DNA of 64,000 bases from Gimesia sp. Its GTDB lineage: Bacteria; Planctomycetota; Planctomycetia; Planctomycetales; Planctomycetaceae. Where the stretch lies: NCBI RefSeq assembly GCF_040219335.1, contig NZ_JAVJSQ010000031.1, forward strand, positions 124,001 through 188,000. The letters run 5' to 3'. The position numbers were made by a program, and so were the translations under genes. Of this stretch, positions 35,704 to 45,464 are shown piece after piece. The first letter of the stretch is position 1. The number at the start of each line of letters is the position of its first letter. The notes beneath the pieces are model-generated. The model searched no databases and was not told where the DNA came from. It worked only from the letters and a program-made list of their open reading frames with translations.

Positions 35704-37029
35704 CTAGTCGTTACGCAGCTTGAGGTTCATCTCGGTCAGCTTCTCGCGAATTTCGTTCAGCGAGGTCACACCGAAGTTCCGGCTGGCCAGCAGCTCGTCC
35801 GGGCTGCGACGCAGCAGCTCACCAATGGTGCCGATACCGAGACGCGACATACATTTTCGCGAACGCACGGAAAGCCCCAGATCGGAGATCGGCTTTTCGG
35901 TAACCGGGTTGTCTGCCAGTTCCGGAGGCAGAGCGGCGTAGCCACCTTCCTGCCCCAGAGCCTCGTGCAGGTTCTGACCGATGTGCAGACCGAAGGAAGA
36001 CAGCATCTCGCGAATTTCGTCCAGTGAGGTCTGTCCGAAGTTCTTACCGGCCAGCAGATCGTTTTCGCTGACGCGTGTGAGATCACCCAGCGTGTGAATG
36101 TCCATCGCGTGCAGACAGTTGCGGCTGCGGACAGACAGTTCGAAGTCGGTGACGGGACGATCCAGCAGCTGCTTCATGCGGGCTTCGTTGCGGGCAGTCT
36201 CTTCGTCGTAGTACATGTTGTCGGCTGCTTCGATGTCCTTGAGGTACATCGCTGCCATTTCGTTGGTTGGATCCGCTTCCAGAATCCGACGGAAACAAAA
36301 GGCGGCAGCCGGGTAGTTTTCCATGTCTTCGTAAAGCAGACCCAGGTTCAGGATCGCGCCCAGGTAGAACGGCGGGCTGGAAAGAGACTGCTCATACAGG
36401 CGAATCGCATCTTCGTCATTTCCACGTGATGCGTTTTCTCCAGCCAGACGGAAGATAGCCCGTGAATGGCGGGGATCCATGTCGACGGCACGTTCGAAGT
36501 ATTCGATTGCGCCATACAGGTCGCCACGATCGGACCGAATGCAACCCATCTGGAATGAGTACTCAGCACGACCAGCGGCATCTTTGGCGATGGAAGAGAG
36601 CAGCGATTCTGCTTCATCCAGCTTGCTGACCAGACGACGGGTTTCAGCACGCCGCAGCGAGCATTCGATCGAGTCGTACCCCAGCTTGGCAGCAGCTTCC
36701 AGCTGTTGATCTGCATCGTCATAACGTTTGAGAGCGATCAGCGAGACGGCATGGAAAAAAGCAGCGGTTGCGTTATCCGTGACTTTTTCCAGTTCGATAA
36801 CAGCCTGTCGATGCTTACCCAGTAGATGCAGGGCGATGCCGACCCGGGCACACAGTGCCGAAGAACTTTCTCCGTCTGCAATGCGTTTGACGAGCGACTG
36901 TACTTCACTGTTGAGCTCTGAAACCTGATCAGAGCAAACAATTCTTTTCAATTGCTCGACATCCGAGTAGCCTACACTCTCAGTGCTGTTAAATACACCT
37001 TTTACGTCAATTAATTCGTCGACACTCAC
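35704..37029 (-). CDS. TPR protein with two C-terminal RNA polymerase alpha-CTD-like domains
   Basis: A 441-aa soluble protein. Residues ~60-280 are tetratricopeptide-like helical repeats (for example GDLYGAIEYFERAVDMDPRH and LGAILNLGLLYEDMENYPAA). Two copies of the RNA polymerase alpha C-terminal domain follow (about 291-351 and 379-441). Against E. coli alpha-CTD, copy 1 keeps R265, N268 and C269 (VRSRNC), G296 and S299 (FGQTSLDEIR); copy 2 keeps R265, G296 and S299, but has Lys for N268. Both lack K298. These residues contact UP-element DNA, so DNA binding or mimicry of alpha is plausible. I chose the GTG at 37029 because AAAGGA lies eight bases upstream; an upstream TTG has no such site. 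Confidence 0.85.
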   Translation of the reverse strand: MSVDELIDVKGVFNSTESVGYSDVEQLKRIVCSDQVSELNSEVQSLVKRIADGESSSALCARVGIALHLLGKHRQAVIELEKVTDNATAAFFHAVSLIALKRYDDADQQLEAAAKLGYDSIECSLRRAETRRLVSKLDEAESLLSSIAKDAAGRAEYSFQMGCIRSDRGDLYGAIEYFERAVDMDPRHSRAIFRLAGENASRGNDEDAIRLYEQSLSSPPFYLGAILNLGLLYEDMENYPAAAFCFRRILEADPTNEMAAMYLKDIEAADNMYYDEETARNEARMKQLLDRPVTDFELSVRSRNCLHAMDIHTLGDLTRVSENDLLAGKNFGQTSLDEIREMLSSFGLHIGQNLHEALGQEGGYAALPPELADNPVTEKPISDLGLSVRSRKCMSRLGIGTIGELLRRSPDELLASRNFGVTSLNEIREKLTEMNLKLRND

Positions 37030-37246
37030 ACTAAGTTCCTTTATTGCAGCTGGCGCGCAGATGGAAGCGTACAACGGGCTTTTTCACAGAACCTGTTGCC
37101 AAATTTCACAAATTCGAATCTTACAGTCTGACCTGGCAAACGGCAACCATCAAGGCCTGTTTAGCCCCTTATCCGGCTGTAGTTATGTACCTCAGGCCTC
37201 TTCCCTGCACCGCAAATGATACATATGTTCACCAATTCTGGCAAAA

Positions 37247-38680
37247 TCAGCGTACGAGAGCCTGATATCCCCCATCGCTGGGTGCTCCCGGCAGGTGCAG
37301 GTTCTCCTGGACGATCTGTCGTTCCGGGAATCGGGTTAACACTGTCTTCAACAACTCACCATTCTCTCGCGGGTCAAAAGAGCAGGTGGAATACACGAGC
37401 CTGCCCCCTGGCTTGAGCTGCCTGAGTGCTGTTTGCAGCAAGTCCTGCTGAATCTTCTGGAGTTCCCGGAGAGAGTGCTCATCCAGCCGCCAACGGGCCT
37501 CAGGGCGTTTCCCCAGCACGCCAGAATTCGAACAGGGAGCATCAACCAGAATGGCATCGAACTGTTCTTCAGGCAGTGTAGCCCCCCGGGTGTTGATCAG
37601 CTGTGTGCGAATGCAGGTCAGCCCCAGTCGGGATGCATTCTGTTCGATTTTTTCCAGCCGATCCGGAGAGACATCGGTGGCGACAATCGTACCCCGATTG
37701 AACATCAGCTCTGCCAGATGTGTGGTTTTCGTTCCGGGTGCTGCACACAGATCCCAGACCGTTTCCTCCGGTTGCGGACTGAGCAGGTTGCCGGCCGCCA
37801 TCGCCGATTCATCCTGAATGGTAAACTTACCGTCATCGAAGCCGACCAGTGACTCAAGCGGAACTGCATTTTCGAGACGGATTGATTGCGGCTCTGCGCC
37901 CGGGCTGACTGCGATTCCTGCAGCCTGCAGTTCGTTCAAGAGTTCATCCCGACTGTTCTGCAGCAGATTCGTACGCAGGTAGAGGGTATTTCGCTGGTTG
38001 AACCATTGCGCGATGGATTGAACCTGCTGGCTGTCATATCGCGACAACCAGTCTGTCATCACCGACTGCGGATAGCTGAATGCCCGCGAAAAATATCCTG
38101 CCTGATCGACTTTCGGATCCGGAAACAGATCCGTTGTCAGACAGCGAAACCGCTGTGTGCTGAGTGGGACTGCATTCGCCTGAGGCTCTGTGACTTCGTC
38201 TGTGGTCAGCAGTCTGCCCACTGACCTCAGGATGGCATTCACCAGTTTCTTCCAGCGTTCCCTACCGACCTTGCCGGCCAGTTCGACGGTTTCTGAAACA
38301 GCAGCATGATCGGGAATCTGATCGAGCATCACCAACTGATAGACGCCGGTTCTGAGCAGTGTCCAGAGTGCCGGCTCAACCTTCTCGCGGGGGCGTGTGA
38401 GCTGGCTTTCAATCAGTGTGTCCAGTGTCAACTGGCGGCGGATCACGCCAATACTGATTTCCATTGCCAGGCGACGGTCCTGCTGCGACAGATCAATCCG
38501 ACGACTCCACTGTTGCAGGGAATCAGCGACAAACTGGTCCTCCGTGCGATACGCTTCCAGCAGAAAAAAGGCGAGTTGCCTGGCGGAACGAAAATATTGC
38601 GGCAGCGCAAGCTCATCCGCCGGACGGGACTTTGATTGATCTTCCCAGACGTTTTTTCTCTTCACGACGTCTGACCACAC
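37247..38680 (-). CDS. rsmB: 16S rRNA m5C967 methyltransferase
   Basis: A Sun/RsmB enzyme that methylates C967 of 16S rRNA. An N-terminal NusB-like helical domain (about 25-170, with LFLLEAYR-type start and [19 protein letters not shown]) precedes the SAM-dependent domain with [18 protein letters not shown]. The two family cysteines are C383 in VDAPCSNSG and C433 in YSTCSFDP (the nucleophile). The GTG at 38680 gives 477 aa, with GGAACGG upstream; a second GTG at 38665 forms a GTGA overlap with the aroA stop codon and may be the true start. It is translationally coupled to aroA. Confidence 0.94.
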   Translation of the reverse strand: MWSDVVKRKNVWEDQSKSRPADELALPQYFRSARQLAFFLLEAYRTEDQFVADSLQQWSRRIDLSQQDRRLAMEISIGVIRRQLTLDTLIESQLTRPREKVEPALWTLLRTGVYQLVMLDQIPDHAAVSETVELAGKVGRERWKKLVNAILRSVGRLLTTDEVTEPQANAVPLSTQRFRCLTTDLFPDPKVDQAGYFSRAFSYPQSVMTDWLSRYDSQQVQSIAQWFNQRNTLYLRTNLLQNSRDELLNELQAAGIAVSPGAEPQSIRLENAVPLESLVGFDDGKFTIQDESAMAAGNLLSPQPEETVWDLCAAPGTKTTHLAELMFNRGTIVATDVSPDRLEKIEQNASRLGLTCIRTQLINTRGATLPEEQFDAILVDAPCSNSGVLGKRPEARWRLDEHSLRELQKIQQDLLQTALRQLKPGGRLVYSTCSFDPRENGELLKTVLTRFPERQIVQENLHLPGAPSDGGYQALVR

Positions 38681-39948
38681 AACCGTTCCAGGTCGTCAAA
38701 AAACCGGGGATATGTTTTGGCAGTACAGCCGGGATCTGCAATCTGAATACCGGGCACTTTCAACCCCACCAGGGCAAAGCTCATCGCCATCCGATGGTCG
38801 TCGTAGGTCTCAATCACCGCCGGTTGAATTTCACCGGGATGAATGGTCACGGAGTCATCCGTTTCTTCGACACGAATCCCCATGCGCTTCAGCTCTGTCG
38901 CGATGGCAGACAGACGGTCTGTTTCCTTATGTCGGATATGAGCAACGTTGCGGATACACGTTGGTCCCTCAGCGAACAGAGCTACTGCTGCCAGCGTCTG
39001 GGCGGTATCGCTGATTTCATTCATATCGACATCAATGCCCTTCAAGGGTTTTCCATGTACCGTAACACTGTTGCGGTCCCGCTTGATGTCACAGCCCATG
39101 TCTTCCAGTACGCGGATGAAGTTAATATCTCCCTGCAGAGCATCCTGGTTGAGTCCGTCCACGGTTACCGAACCGCCTGTGATCGCAGCTGCTGCAAAAA
39201 AGTAGCTCGCGGCGGAAGCATCAGGCTCGATATCATAGGCGCCAGGTCGCTGATAAGTTTGCGGCAGGATTCTCCAGACATCATTCTGCACTCGATCGAT
39301 GGTCACACCGAATTGCGCCATGACACCGAGGGTGATATCCAGATAGGGTCTCGAAACCATCTCGCCCTGAATGGTAATTGTTGTGGGGCCCAGTGCAGCT
39401 GGCGCCACCATCAGCAGGGCACTCAGATACTGACTGGAGACATTACCGGCAATCGCCGTTTCTCCGCCCAACAATCCTCGAGCTTTTACCCGGACTGGCG
39501 GACACCCGGTGTCGGATTCACAGGAAACATCGACCCCCAGCTCTGCCAGGGCGTCAATCAGATCCTGAATCGGTCGCTGCCGCATGCGTGCGTTTCCGTC
39601 CAGCTGAAATTCCCCCTGCCCTACCGAGCAGAGTGCGGTCAGAAAACGGATACTGGTACCACTGTTTTCCAGCCAGAGTGACGCTTCGCTGGCGGGAATC
39701 TGTCCTCCGCAGCCCTGTACGACGGTCGTGCAATTTTCCGGATCATGATCGACTTTAATTCCCAGTCGGTTCAAGCTTTCGATCATCACCTGGGTATCAC
39801 GACTGTCCAGGACGCCGGTCAGTTCAGTCTGCCCCTCTGCCAGGGCAGCGACAATTAGCGCGCGATTTGTGATGCTCTTGGAACCGGGTGGTCTGACAGT
39901 CCCGTTGAGCGGACCGGAAACTGGTTGAACCTGGTAAGTGTCGGACAT
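38662..39948 (-). CDS. aroA: 3-phosphoshikimate 1-carboxyvinyltransferase (EPSP synthase)
   Basis: Shikimate pathway enzyme joining shikimate-3-phosphate and PEP (428 aa). Motifs: [19 protein letters not shown] near the N-terminus, [14 protein letters not shown] at the PEP/glyphosate site, [13 protein letters not shown], and the C-terminal [15 protein letters not shown] and [12 protein letters not shown]. All are intact. The glyphosate-site motif reads NSGTS, where class I enzymes have NAGTA. Its stop overlaps the start of rsmB on the same strand. Confidence 0.96.
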   Translation of the reverse strand: MSDTYQVQPVSGPLNGTVRPPGSKSITNRALIVAALAEGQTELTGVLDSRDTQVMIESLNRLGIKVDHDPENCTTVVQGCGGQIPASEASLWLENSGTSIRFLTALCSVGQGEFQLDGNARMRQRPIQDLIDALAELGVDVSCESDTGCPPVRVKARGLLGGETAIAGNVSSQYLSALLMVAPAALGPTTITIQGEMVSRPYLDITLGVMAQFGVTIDRVQNDVWRILPQTYQRPGAYDIEPDASAASYFFAAAAITGGSVTVDGLNQDALQGDINFIRVLEDMGCDIKRDRNSVTVHGKPLKGIDVDMNEISDTAQTLAAVALFAEGPTCIRNVAHIRHKETDRLSAIATELKRMGIRVEETDDSVTIHPGEIQPAVIETYDDHRMAMSFALVGLKVPGIQIADPGCTAKTYPRFFDDLERLCGQTS

Positions 39949-40079
39949 GCGATAAACTATGAACTAGGAAAGGCTTCTGATACGGACGGATCAGGATCTG
40001 TGACAGACCGTCTACACCCACACAGCATACACTTTCGCTCGCCAAAGCTAAAGTGAGGGACCCGTGATCCTGATCGGTC

Positions 40080-40994
40080 TCAGGTATTTTTAATCGCCTG
40101 AGACAGCCCTTCCCAGATACTGGGATACTGCAACTGCACTCCCAGTTCTTCGCGTAACCTTTTGTTATTACAACGTTTATTGACACCCGCAGCACGTTCA
40201 GTGCTGTTAGGGCGGGTCGATTTTGACTTCACATCCGCCGCTTCTCCCGTCGCAAACCGGGGCTGAGGTGCATCGAGCAGTTGAGCCAGGGTTTCGTAAT
40301 ATTCCTGACGCGTTACAGGACGACTGTCACTCACCAGATAATGTGAAGCAAGCTGCAAGTCTCCATCACAGCGGAGAATAGTCTGGACGATGTCATCCAG
40401 ATGAATCAGATTCAGCCAGGCATCAGGTCTGCCCGCCAGTGGTTCTCCCGCTTTGATCTGTTCCATCCGGGCCAGCAGTCTTCCGGGGCCATAAATCCCT
40501 GCCAGTCTGAGAATTACAGCCCGCGCGTTTCCCTCGACAGCTACTTCTCCGAGCAGTTTCTGCTGGGCGAACAACTGTTCTGCCTCCAGACAGATCTGCC
40601 CGTTCTCCCGCTCCGGTTCGCATGCCGAGGTCTCGTCGACCCACTCCCCCGCCGTCTGACCATAGACACTGGTACTGGAGAGATAAATGATCTGCTGTGT
40701 ACGCTCTTTAATTACTGACAGGGCATGCGCGAGACCTTCGACGTAGACTTCGCGTCGAGACTGGCTCGCGGATCGATCAAAGCCCACCGCATACAACACG
40801 GTTTCCGACTCGGGGAGGCCCTGCAGCGTTTCCGGATTTGTGATCTCTCCCAGGACCGGCTGAATTCCCAGTTCGGAAAACAGCTGTGCATTTGCCTCCG
40901 AGCGCGTGAGTGCAGCCACATCGTGCCCCGCTGCCAGCCATCGACGAGCCACTTCCCGTCCTACATATCCGCAACCAATGATCAGTTTTTGCAT
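40080..40994 (-). CDS. NAD-dependent epimerase/dehydratase family protein
   Basis: A 304-aa extended-SDR protein (YeeZ-like). The glycine-rich motif IIGCGYVGREVARR is at the very N-terminus, the catalytic SST...Y-x3 region reads YLSSTSVYGQTAGEWVDE, and RLAGIYGPGR follows. The Tyr is present but the Lys four residues on is not, so classical SDR chemistry is doubtful; many such proteins are atypical. It lies in the minus-strand series with the following hypothetical gene (41033) 38 bases away. Confidence 0.8.
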   Translation of the reverse strand: MQKLIIGCGYVGREVARRWLAAGHDVAALTRSEANAQLFSELGIQPVLGEITNPETLQGLPESETVLYAVGFDRSASQSRREVYVEGLAHALSVIKERTQQIIYLSSTSVYGQTAGEWVDETSACEPERENGQICLEAEQLFAQQKLLGEVAVEGNARAVILRLAGIYGPGRLLARMEQIKAGEPLAGRPDAWLNLIHLDDIVQTILRCDGDLQLASHYLVSDSRPVTRQEYYETLAQLLDAPQPRFATGEAADVKSKSTRPNSTERAAGVNKRCNNKRLREELGVQLQYPSIWEGLSQAIKNT

Positions 40995-41032
40995 CGGAAC
41001 CTGTTTCTCTGAAAATTCGAGTGTGCCCTGCT

Positions 41033-41533
41033 TTAACGTTTACCGCGAATGCGGGGGGCCAGTTGAGTCGCCCCCTGCAACACGAGGGCAATCTGTGCCT
41101 GAATCTGCTTACCAAGATCCTGTTCTGTTGAATCCGCCAGGTACTCGGTTAACGGAAACTGATCTGGATCTTCAATCGCTGTCTGCAGCCTGGTAAAACG
41201 GTCTGCCATTCTATTCAGTGCTTCCTCGAGTTCCGCCTGCGTCAGATCATAACGCTCGAGTGAGGAAGAGTCAGCCGTTCTGACCTTAGTCAGGCGGGCC
41301 AGTGTGTTCCCCTGAGTCCGATAGAGATGGCCGTCGAGATAAGCGCGCCTCAGATGTCCCTGGTCATCGAACTGGTAAACCGGATCGCCGCCGAAGTAAA
41401 ACGAAAACTGCCCACTCCGTTTCTGTCCCCAGAAAACGGGTTCTGATTCCTGAGGCACCCTGAATTCCGCCCGGGGATAGAGGGCGATCGCTTCCCGCAT
41501 CAGATCTTCGCGGTCCTGTTCGTGAAGCGCCAT
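41033..41533 (-). CDS. conserved-looking hypothetical protein
   Basis: Not recognised. A 166-aa soluble protein with no signal peptide. The N-terminal half has a beta-rich core (YFGGDPVYQFDDQGHLRRAYLDGHLYRTQ) and the C-terminal half is helical and charged (about 90-150), ending in a basic tail. It lies between prs and the epimerase gene on the same strand with short gaps, so it is probably expressed with them. Confidence 0.65.
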   Translation of the reverse strand: MALHEQDREDLMREAIALYPRAEFRVPQESEPVFWGQKRSGQFSFYFGGDPVYQFDDQGHLRRAYLDGHLYRTQGNTLARLTKVRTADSSSLERYDLTQAELEEALNRMADRFTRLQTAIEDPDQFPLTEYLADSTEQDLGKQIQAQIALVLQGATQLAPRIRGKR

Positions 41534-41578
41534 CAGAACCTCTTATTCCGCTCAGACACTGTGACTCCCAGACGTCTC

Positions 41579-42526
41579 TCAGTCGAACAGGTGGCTGACC
41601 GATTCATTGCGGTGAATTCGGCGAATGGCTTCTCCCAGCAGGGGCGCAATCGAAATCGTACGTAAATTCGAAAGCTTATCCTGATCGGGAATCGGCAGAC
41701 TGTTGGTCACTACAATCTCTTTGATCGGCGCTTCGCTGAGAGACTTGATTGCCGGTCCACAGAAGACAGCATGCGAAGCACCAACGTAAATTTCTTTGGC
41801 ACCATGCTCTTTAACCACATTCACGGCTCCCACAATCGAACCGGCCGTGGAGATCATATCGTCAAACAGCAGGGCGATTTTGCCTTCGATCGGACCACCG
41901 ATAATATTGGCCTGCTGTGTTTCCAGGGCGTTCTTGCGGCGCTTATCCACAATCGCCAGCGTGCCCCCGATATTATTATTGTGCTGCAGCGTCCGCTTGA
42001 TACTGCCTTCATCGGGGCTGACGACCACCAGATCTTTATCGGGGATATTCAGGCTGCGGAAATAGCGATCGAGAATCGGAGCTGCATACAGGTGATCCAC
42101 GGGGGTATCAAAGAAACCCTGGATCTGGGCCGCATGCAGGTCCATCGCCAGGACGCGATCCGCGCCTGCTTCGTTGATCAGGTTGGCGACCAGTTTGGAG
42201 GTAATCGGAACGCGTCCCGAGTCTTTCCGGTCCTGGCGGGCATAGCCAAAGTAAGGAATGACCGCGGTGATACGCTCTGCACTCGCACGTCGACAGGCAT
42301 CCATCAGGATCAACAGTTCCATCAGGTTATCATTGACCGGCGGAGAAGTGGGCTGCACGATAAAAACATCGCGTCCCCGCACGTTCTGATTGAGTTTCAG
42401 GCTGATTTCCCCATCCGGGAAATTCGATAATTCGACTGAGGCCAGTCGAATGCCGAGATATTCTGCAATTTCTCCGGCCAGTTTGGGATGAGCTCGTCCA
42501 CTGAGAAGTGTGAGATGGTCATACAT
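41579..42526 (-). CDS. prs: ribose-phosphate pyrophosphokinase
   Basis: Makes PRPP from ribose-5-phosphate and ATP for nucleotide, His and Trp synthesis (315 aa). NFPDGEISLKLNQNVRGRDVF, the flexible-loop PYFGYARQDRK, the MDLHAAQIQGFFD region and the PRPP loop LLFDDMISTAGSI are all present. The frame is open 40 codons upstream, but the ATG at 42526 matches the family start (MYDHLTLLSG). A promoter lies at 42613-42642. Confidence 0.96.
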   Translation of the reverse strand: MYDHLTLLSGRAHPKLAGEIAEYLGIRLASVELSNFPDGEISLKLNQNVRGRDVFIVQPTSPPVNDNLMELLILMDACRRASAERITAVIPYFGYARQDRKDSGRVPITSKLVANLINEAGADRVLAMDLHAAQIQGFFDTPVDHLYAAPILDRYFRSLNIPDKDLVVVSPDEGSIKRTLQHNNNIGGTLAIVDKRRKNALETQQANIIGGPIEGKIALLFDDMISTAGSIVGAVNVVKEHGAKEIYVGASHAVFCGPAIKSLSEAPIKEIVVTNSLPIPDQDKLSNLRTISIAPLLGEAIRRIHRNESVSHLFD

Positions 42527-42612
42527 TGAAAAAAAGCCTGCAGTAGTGCAATACCTGGGGTAGCGGGATTCAGATCTGCGAGAGCCAGACAGTCCTGTCC
42601 GGTCCGTTTCTC

Positions 42613-42642
42613 TATTCACGCTTATCCAGAGAAAGAAGTCAA
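42613..42642 (-). promoter_or_regulatory. putative sigma-70 promoter of prs
   Basis: On the minus strand, TTGACT (42642-42637) is followed after 18 bases by TGAATA (42618-42613). The -35 is good and the -10 weak. It predicts a leader of about 80 nt before prs. Confidence 0.4.
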
Positions 42643-42743
42643 GCATGAGCTTTCGATTTCATGCGAAACTGCCCAAATGCCTTGCTTTGCACATTTTTTA
42701 CTGGCATTAACGGCTGAGGATTCCATGGAAACCGGAGCGATTA

Positions 42744-43487
42744 TTACGCCGTTTCCTGTTGCAGAATGTCTGCGACCTCGGCCAGCTGTTCCTGGGTATT
42801 GACGCCCAGTGCTTCCTGGATAGTGAATGCGGTTTCCGCCAGGACCGTTTCCCCGTCCTTGAGCAGAATTTCTGCACAGTCGGTCAGATAGTATTCGGCC
42901 TGATTATTATTCGGTCTGACCTGATTCAGAGCTTTGAATAACTGTCTGCCATCGAATGCAAAACAGCCCGTGTTGATTTCAAGAATCGCGACTTCTTCCG
43001 GGGTCGCGTCTTTCTGTTCTACGATCCGCAGGAAACTGCCGTTCGTGTCGCGGACGATCCGCCCAAGACCTTCGTTGGCTTCGGTGATTGCAGTGCCTAC
43101 TACGCAGGCGGCATTCTGCTGTTGCTGAACTTCCAGCAGACGCGAGAGCGAACTTCCCTTCAATAGAGGTGTATCTCCCGCGAGTACGAGCACCGGTCCG
43201 TCATGTTCGGCCAGATTATCGGCGCTCATCATCACGGCATGTCCCGTCCCCTTCTGGTCGGCCTGCAGAGCAAACTCCACATCCGGATGGTGGGACAGCG
43301 CTGCTTTGACCTCATCTGCTTTGTGTCCCACGATGACCACAATTTTTTCACAGCCGGCTGAGCGGGCGGCGTCCAGCACATAATCAATCATGGTACGTCC
43401 CAGAATCGGGTGCAGGACTTTGGGAAGTTCAGATTTCATCCGGGTACTTTTACCGGCGGCCAGGATCACAGCAGCAGGAGCGCTCAC
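42744..43487 (-). CDS. UDP-N-acetylglucosamine pyrophosphorylase domain protein (GlmU N-terminal half only)
   Basis: A 247-aa nucleotidyltransferase that matches the N-terminal uridyltransferase half of GlmU: LAAGKSTRMKSELPKVLHPI (signature), QADQKGTGHAVM, VLAGDTPLLKGSS, and EINTGCFAFDG. E. coli GlmU is 456 aa, with a C-terminal left-handed beta-helix that acetylates glucosamine-1-phosphate; here the protein ends just where the linker helix would begin (LGVNTQEQLAEVADILQQETA). It can supply only the UDP-GlcNAc-forming step. Start codon GTG with AAAGGA eight bases upstream. It lies 217 bases upstream of prs on the same strand. Confidence 0.9.
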   Translation of the reverse strand: MSAPAAVILAAGKSTRMKSELPKVLHPILGRTMIDYVLDAARSAGCEKIVVIVGHKADEVKAALSHHPDVEFALQADQKGTGHAVMMSADNLAEHDGPVLVLAGDTPLLKGSSLSRLLEVQQQQNAACVVGTAITEANEGLGRIVRDTNGSFLRIVEQKDATPEEVAILEINTGCFAFDGRQLFKALNQVRPNNNQAEYYLTDCAEILLKDGETVLAETAFTIQEALGVNTQEQLAEVADILQQETA

Positions 43488-43506
43488 TTCAAATTCCTTT
43501 ATCTAT

Positions 43507-43541
43507 AAAAAAAGAGCGGAAAGACATCAGCCAAACCGCTC
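43507..43541 (-). terminator. Rho-independent terminator of the outer-membrane barrel gene
   Basis: On the minus strand a GAGCGG...CCGCTC stem (6 bp, large loop) is followed by seven T. It lies about 55 bases beyond the stop of the gene at 43597 and just before glmU-type gene sequence. Confidence 0.7.
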
Positions 43542-43596
43542 CGTATTTCATTTATATTCCATCACAGCCTGTTGGTTGCTGAGGCACAGATCTGAT

Positions 43597-44775
43597 TTAG
43601 AACTGGAAGCCGAAGCGGGCCATGAAGCCATCTTTGGTATCAAATCCACCACCGGACCCGAAGTAAGCACGACGACGGAATACACCACCAGCCTCGAGGA
43701 ACATGGACATACAGGCGCCTTCACCTCGTAAACCGAGCATCAGAGCGTAATCCTGGAATTCCACCTGGTCACGGTTGGCGATACCGGTTCGTTCGACTTC
43801 GAAGGACTCGATATCGTATTCGAAGGTACCATACAGCCAGACGCTCTTATCGCCGACGTTACCCAGGAAGCGACTGACGCGTGATTTGGGGAACATTGCC
43901 CGGATTTCCCAGAGATCATTCGGGGTCCAGACAATACCAGCATAAGGAATAATGTAATCACCCAACCGGTCCCAGTAAGCGGCACCGACGGCAAACATCC
44001 AGGTTTGAGAAGGACGATAGAACAGCACGACACGGGCATCAAACTGCCAGGCATGCGAGCTCAGGCTTTTGCCAAAGTCAGAAGCCAGGGCAGGCGTGAA
44101 TCCAAGTTGGACACTCCAGAGGCCGTTGGCCGGTGTCGATAATGCCAGGTCACTCCCAAATCGATAGCCGGCACCCGGCAGTGAGATAAACTGAGGACCA
44201 TCCCAACCCCGATAATCAAATTCGGGAGCTGCAGAAAAGATCCAGCCACTCCGCAGGGGAGTTGAATATTTCAGGTCGACATCAGTTTCGAAGACGCCAA
44301 AATTACCACCATCTGCCCCGCCGGGTTGCGCGTAAGTGCGAACCTTGGGAATCAGACCAAAGGTCAAACTGGAACTCCAGCCAAAACGAAATGGCTGAGG
44401 GCCATTCAATCCGGTTGTATAACCGGGCATGGGCGAACCTGCATAAGGATCGACAATACCTCCCGCGCCAGGTGTCAGGAACGGGTCGTATCCCGGTCCG
44501 GGAGACGGTGCGCCGTAGAGGTTTCCGGCTCCCATATTCGGATCGAAGGGTTGTCCGTCCGGCACGGTATAGCCTCCACCTGCTGGCGGATAACCTCCCC
44601 CTGGTGGCGGAGTTGTTCCGTAGGGAATCGATTCCTCGTAGGTGGGAGTCGGACTTTGCGCACGAATCACATCATCGAAATCCGACGCTGGCCTATAAAT
44701 TGTGGTCATTTCAGTGGCCTGAGCATTCAGACCCGCTGTGAAAACAATGGCTAGACAAAGAAGAGTAGTTTTCAA
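43597..44775 (-). CDS. predicted outer-membrane beta-barrel protein
   Basis: A 392-aa exported protein resembling the DUF6268 type. A signal peptide (MKTTLLCLAIVFTAGLNAQA) is followed by a Gly/Pro-rich linker (about 45-125) and then alternating amphipathic strands with many aromatic residues, ending in a C-terminal Phe (FMARFGFQF), as expected for a barrel targeted to the outer membrane. The start codon is TTG at 44775, with AGGT eight bases upstream; it is favoured because the signal peptide begins there. The gene has its own terminator. Confidence 0.75.
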   Translation of the reverse strand: MKTTLLCLAIVFTAGLNAQATEMTTIYRPASDFDDVIRAQSPTPTYEESIPYGTTPPPGGGYPPAGGGYTVPDGQPFDPNMGAGNLYGAPSPGPGYDPFLTPGAGGIVDPYAGSPMPGYTTGLNGPQPFRFGWSSSLTFGLIPKVRTYAQPGGADGGNFGVFETDVDLKYSTPLRSGWIFSAAPEFDYRGWDGPQFISLPGAGYRFGSDLALSTPANGLWSVQLGFTPALASDFGKSLSSHAWQFDARVVLFYRPSQTWMFAVGAAYWDRLGDYIIPYAGIVWTPNDLWEIRAMFPKSRVSRFLGNVGDKSVWLYGTFEYDIESFEVERTGIANRDQVEFQDYALMLGLRGEGACMSMFLEAGGVFRRRAYFGSGGGFDTKDGFMARFGFQF

Positions 44776-45224
44776 TGTTCGACCTGTGAATATGAAGGTA
44801 AATCAGGTTTCGAGCAGAAACGCTCTTTTTCTGAAGGGAGAGCCGGCCACACTGTGTTGCACAGCTCTAATGACTCGGGGGTGGTACAGTGGGCGGAGTT
44901 TTCCAGAATCGTCGAATCAGGTCAACATCAATCTGCAGACTGGCAGCAGCATACTTGAGGAAAAAAATAAAATTTCCTCAATTTTAGCGACTTTTTTTGA
45001 ATGGAAGAATGGGCAGTTTTCAGCGGAAACTGCTGGTGCTCATAGAATTAAGCAGCTTCGACGCAGTTTCAGGCACTCGGGACATGCGTGAGGACAGGGA
45101 GCCGGGAGGCAGGGCATCGCATACCGGCCAGCCAGATATCGCGTGGATACTGACTGGCGGTTCGAATGACAGGGACGACTAAGCAGATCCAGTCGAATCC
45201 CCGGAGCAACGGCGTTATCCGGAT
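44776..45224. other. intergenic region without recognised gene
   Basis: About 450 bases between the barrel gene and the small hypothetical gene, both on the minus strand. Plus-strand frames here have no ribosome site and no conserved features. No terminator-like hairpin with a T run is obvious. Confidence 0.4.
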
Positions 45225-45464
45225 TTACTTGTGGTAACCCAGGCCGGTCACGACAGAATGCAGTTCTTCGAAGGTGATAAACCGACGGCGGTGACGCAGT
45301 TTATACTGGTCGATAGCCTGAGCCAGTTCGTTTACGTCTTCATTTTCAGAGTTGTAGGAATTGCTGAACTGCCGACGTTCGACGCCACCATCGGGACGCT
45401 GTTCCCCACGATTCTGACGACGATCCTGGAAAGTGACAGCCTGTTGCTCGGTAACCTGGTTCAT
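45225..45464 (-). CDS. small hypothetical protein with basic C-terminal motif
   Basis: Not recognised by name. A 79-aa soluble protein: the N-terminal half is Gln/Arg-rich and probably disordered, and the C-terminal half (LAQAIDQYKLRHRRRFITFEELHSVV...GLGYHK) looks like a compact helical motif conserved among planctomycete small proteins. The ATG at 45464 is chosen because AGGAG lies seven bases upstream of it, within the sequence that follows an earlier in-frame ATG at 45479. Confidence 0.6.
   Translation of the reverse strand: MNQVTEQQAVTFQDRRQNRGEQRPDGGVERRQFSNSYNSENEDVNELAQAIDQYKLRHRRRFITFEELHSVVTGLGYHK

Noticed and set aside
38464-39681. 405-codon plus-strand open frame opposite rsmB and aroA
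   Set aside because: It overlaps two well-supported minus-strand genes and shows no protein features.
44738-45091. 117-codon plus-strand frame in an intergenic region
   Set aside because: It has no ribosome site, crosses the start of the barrel gene, and its product looks random.
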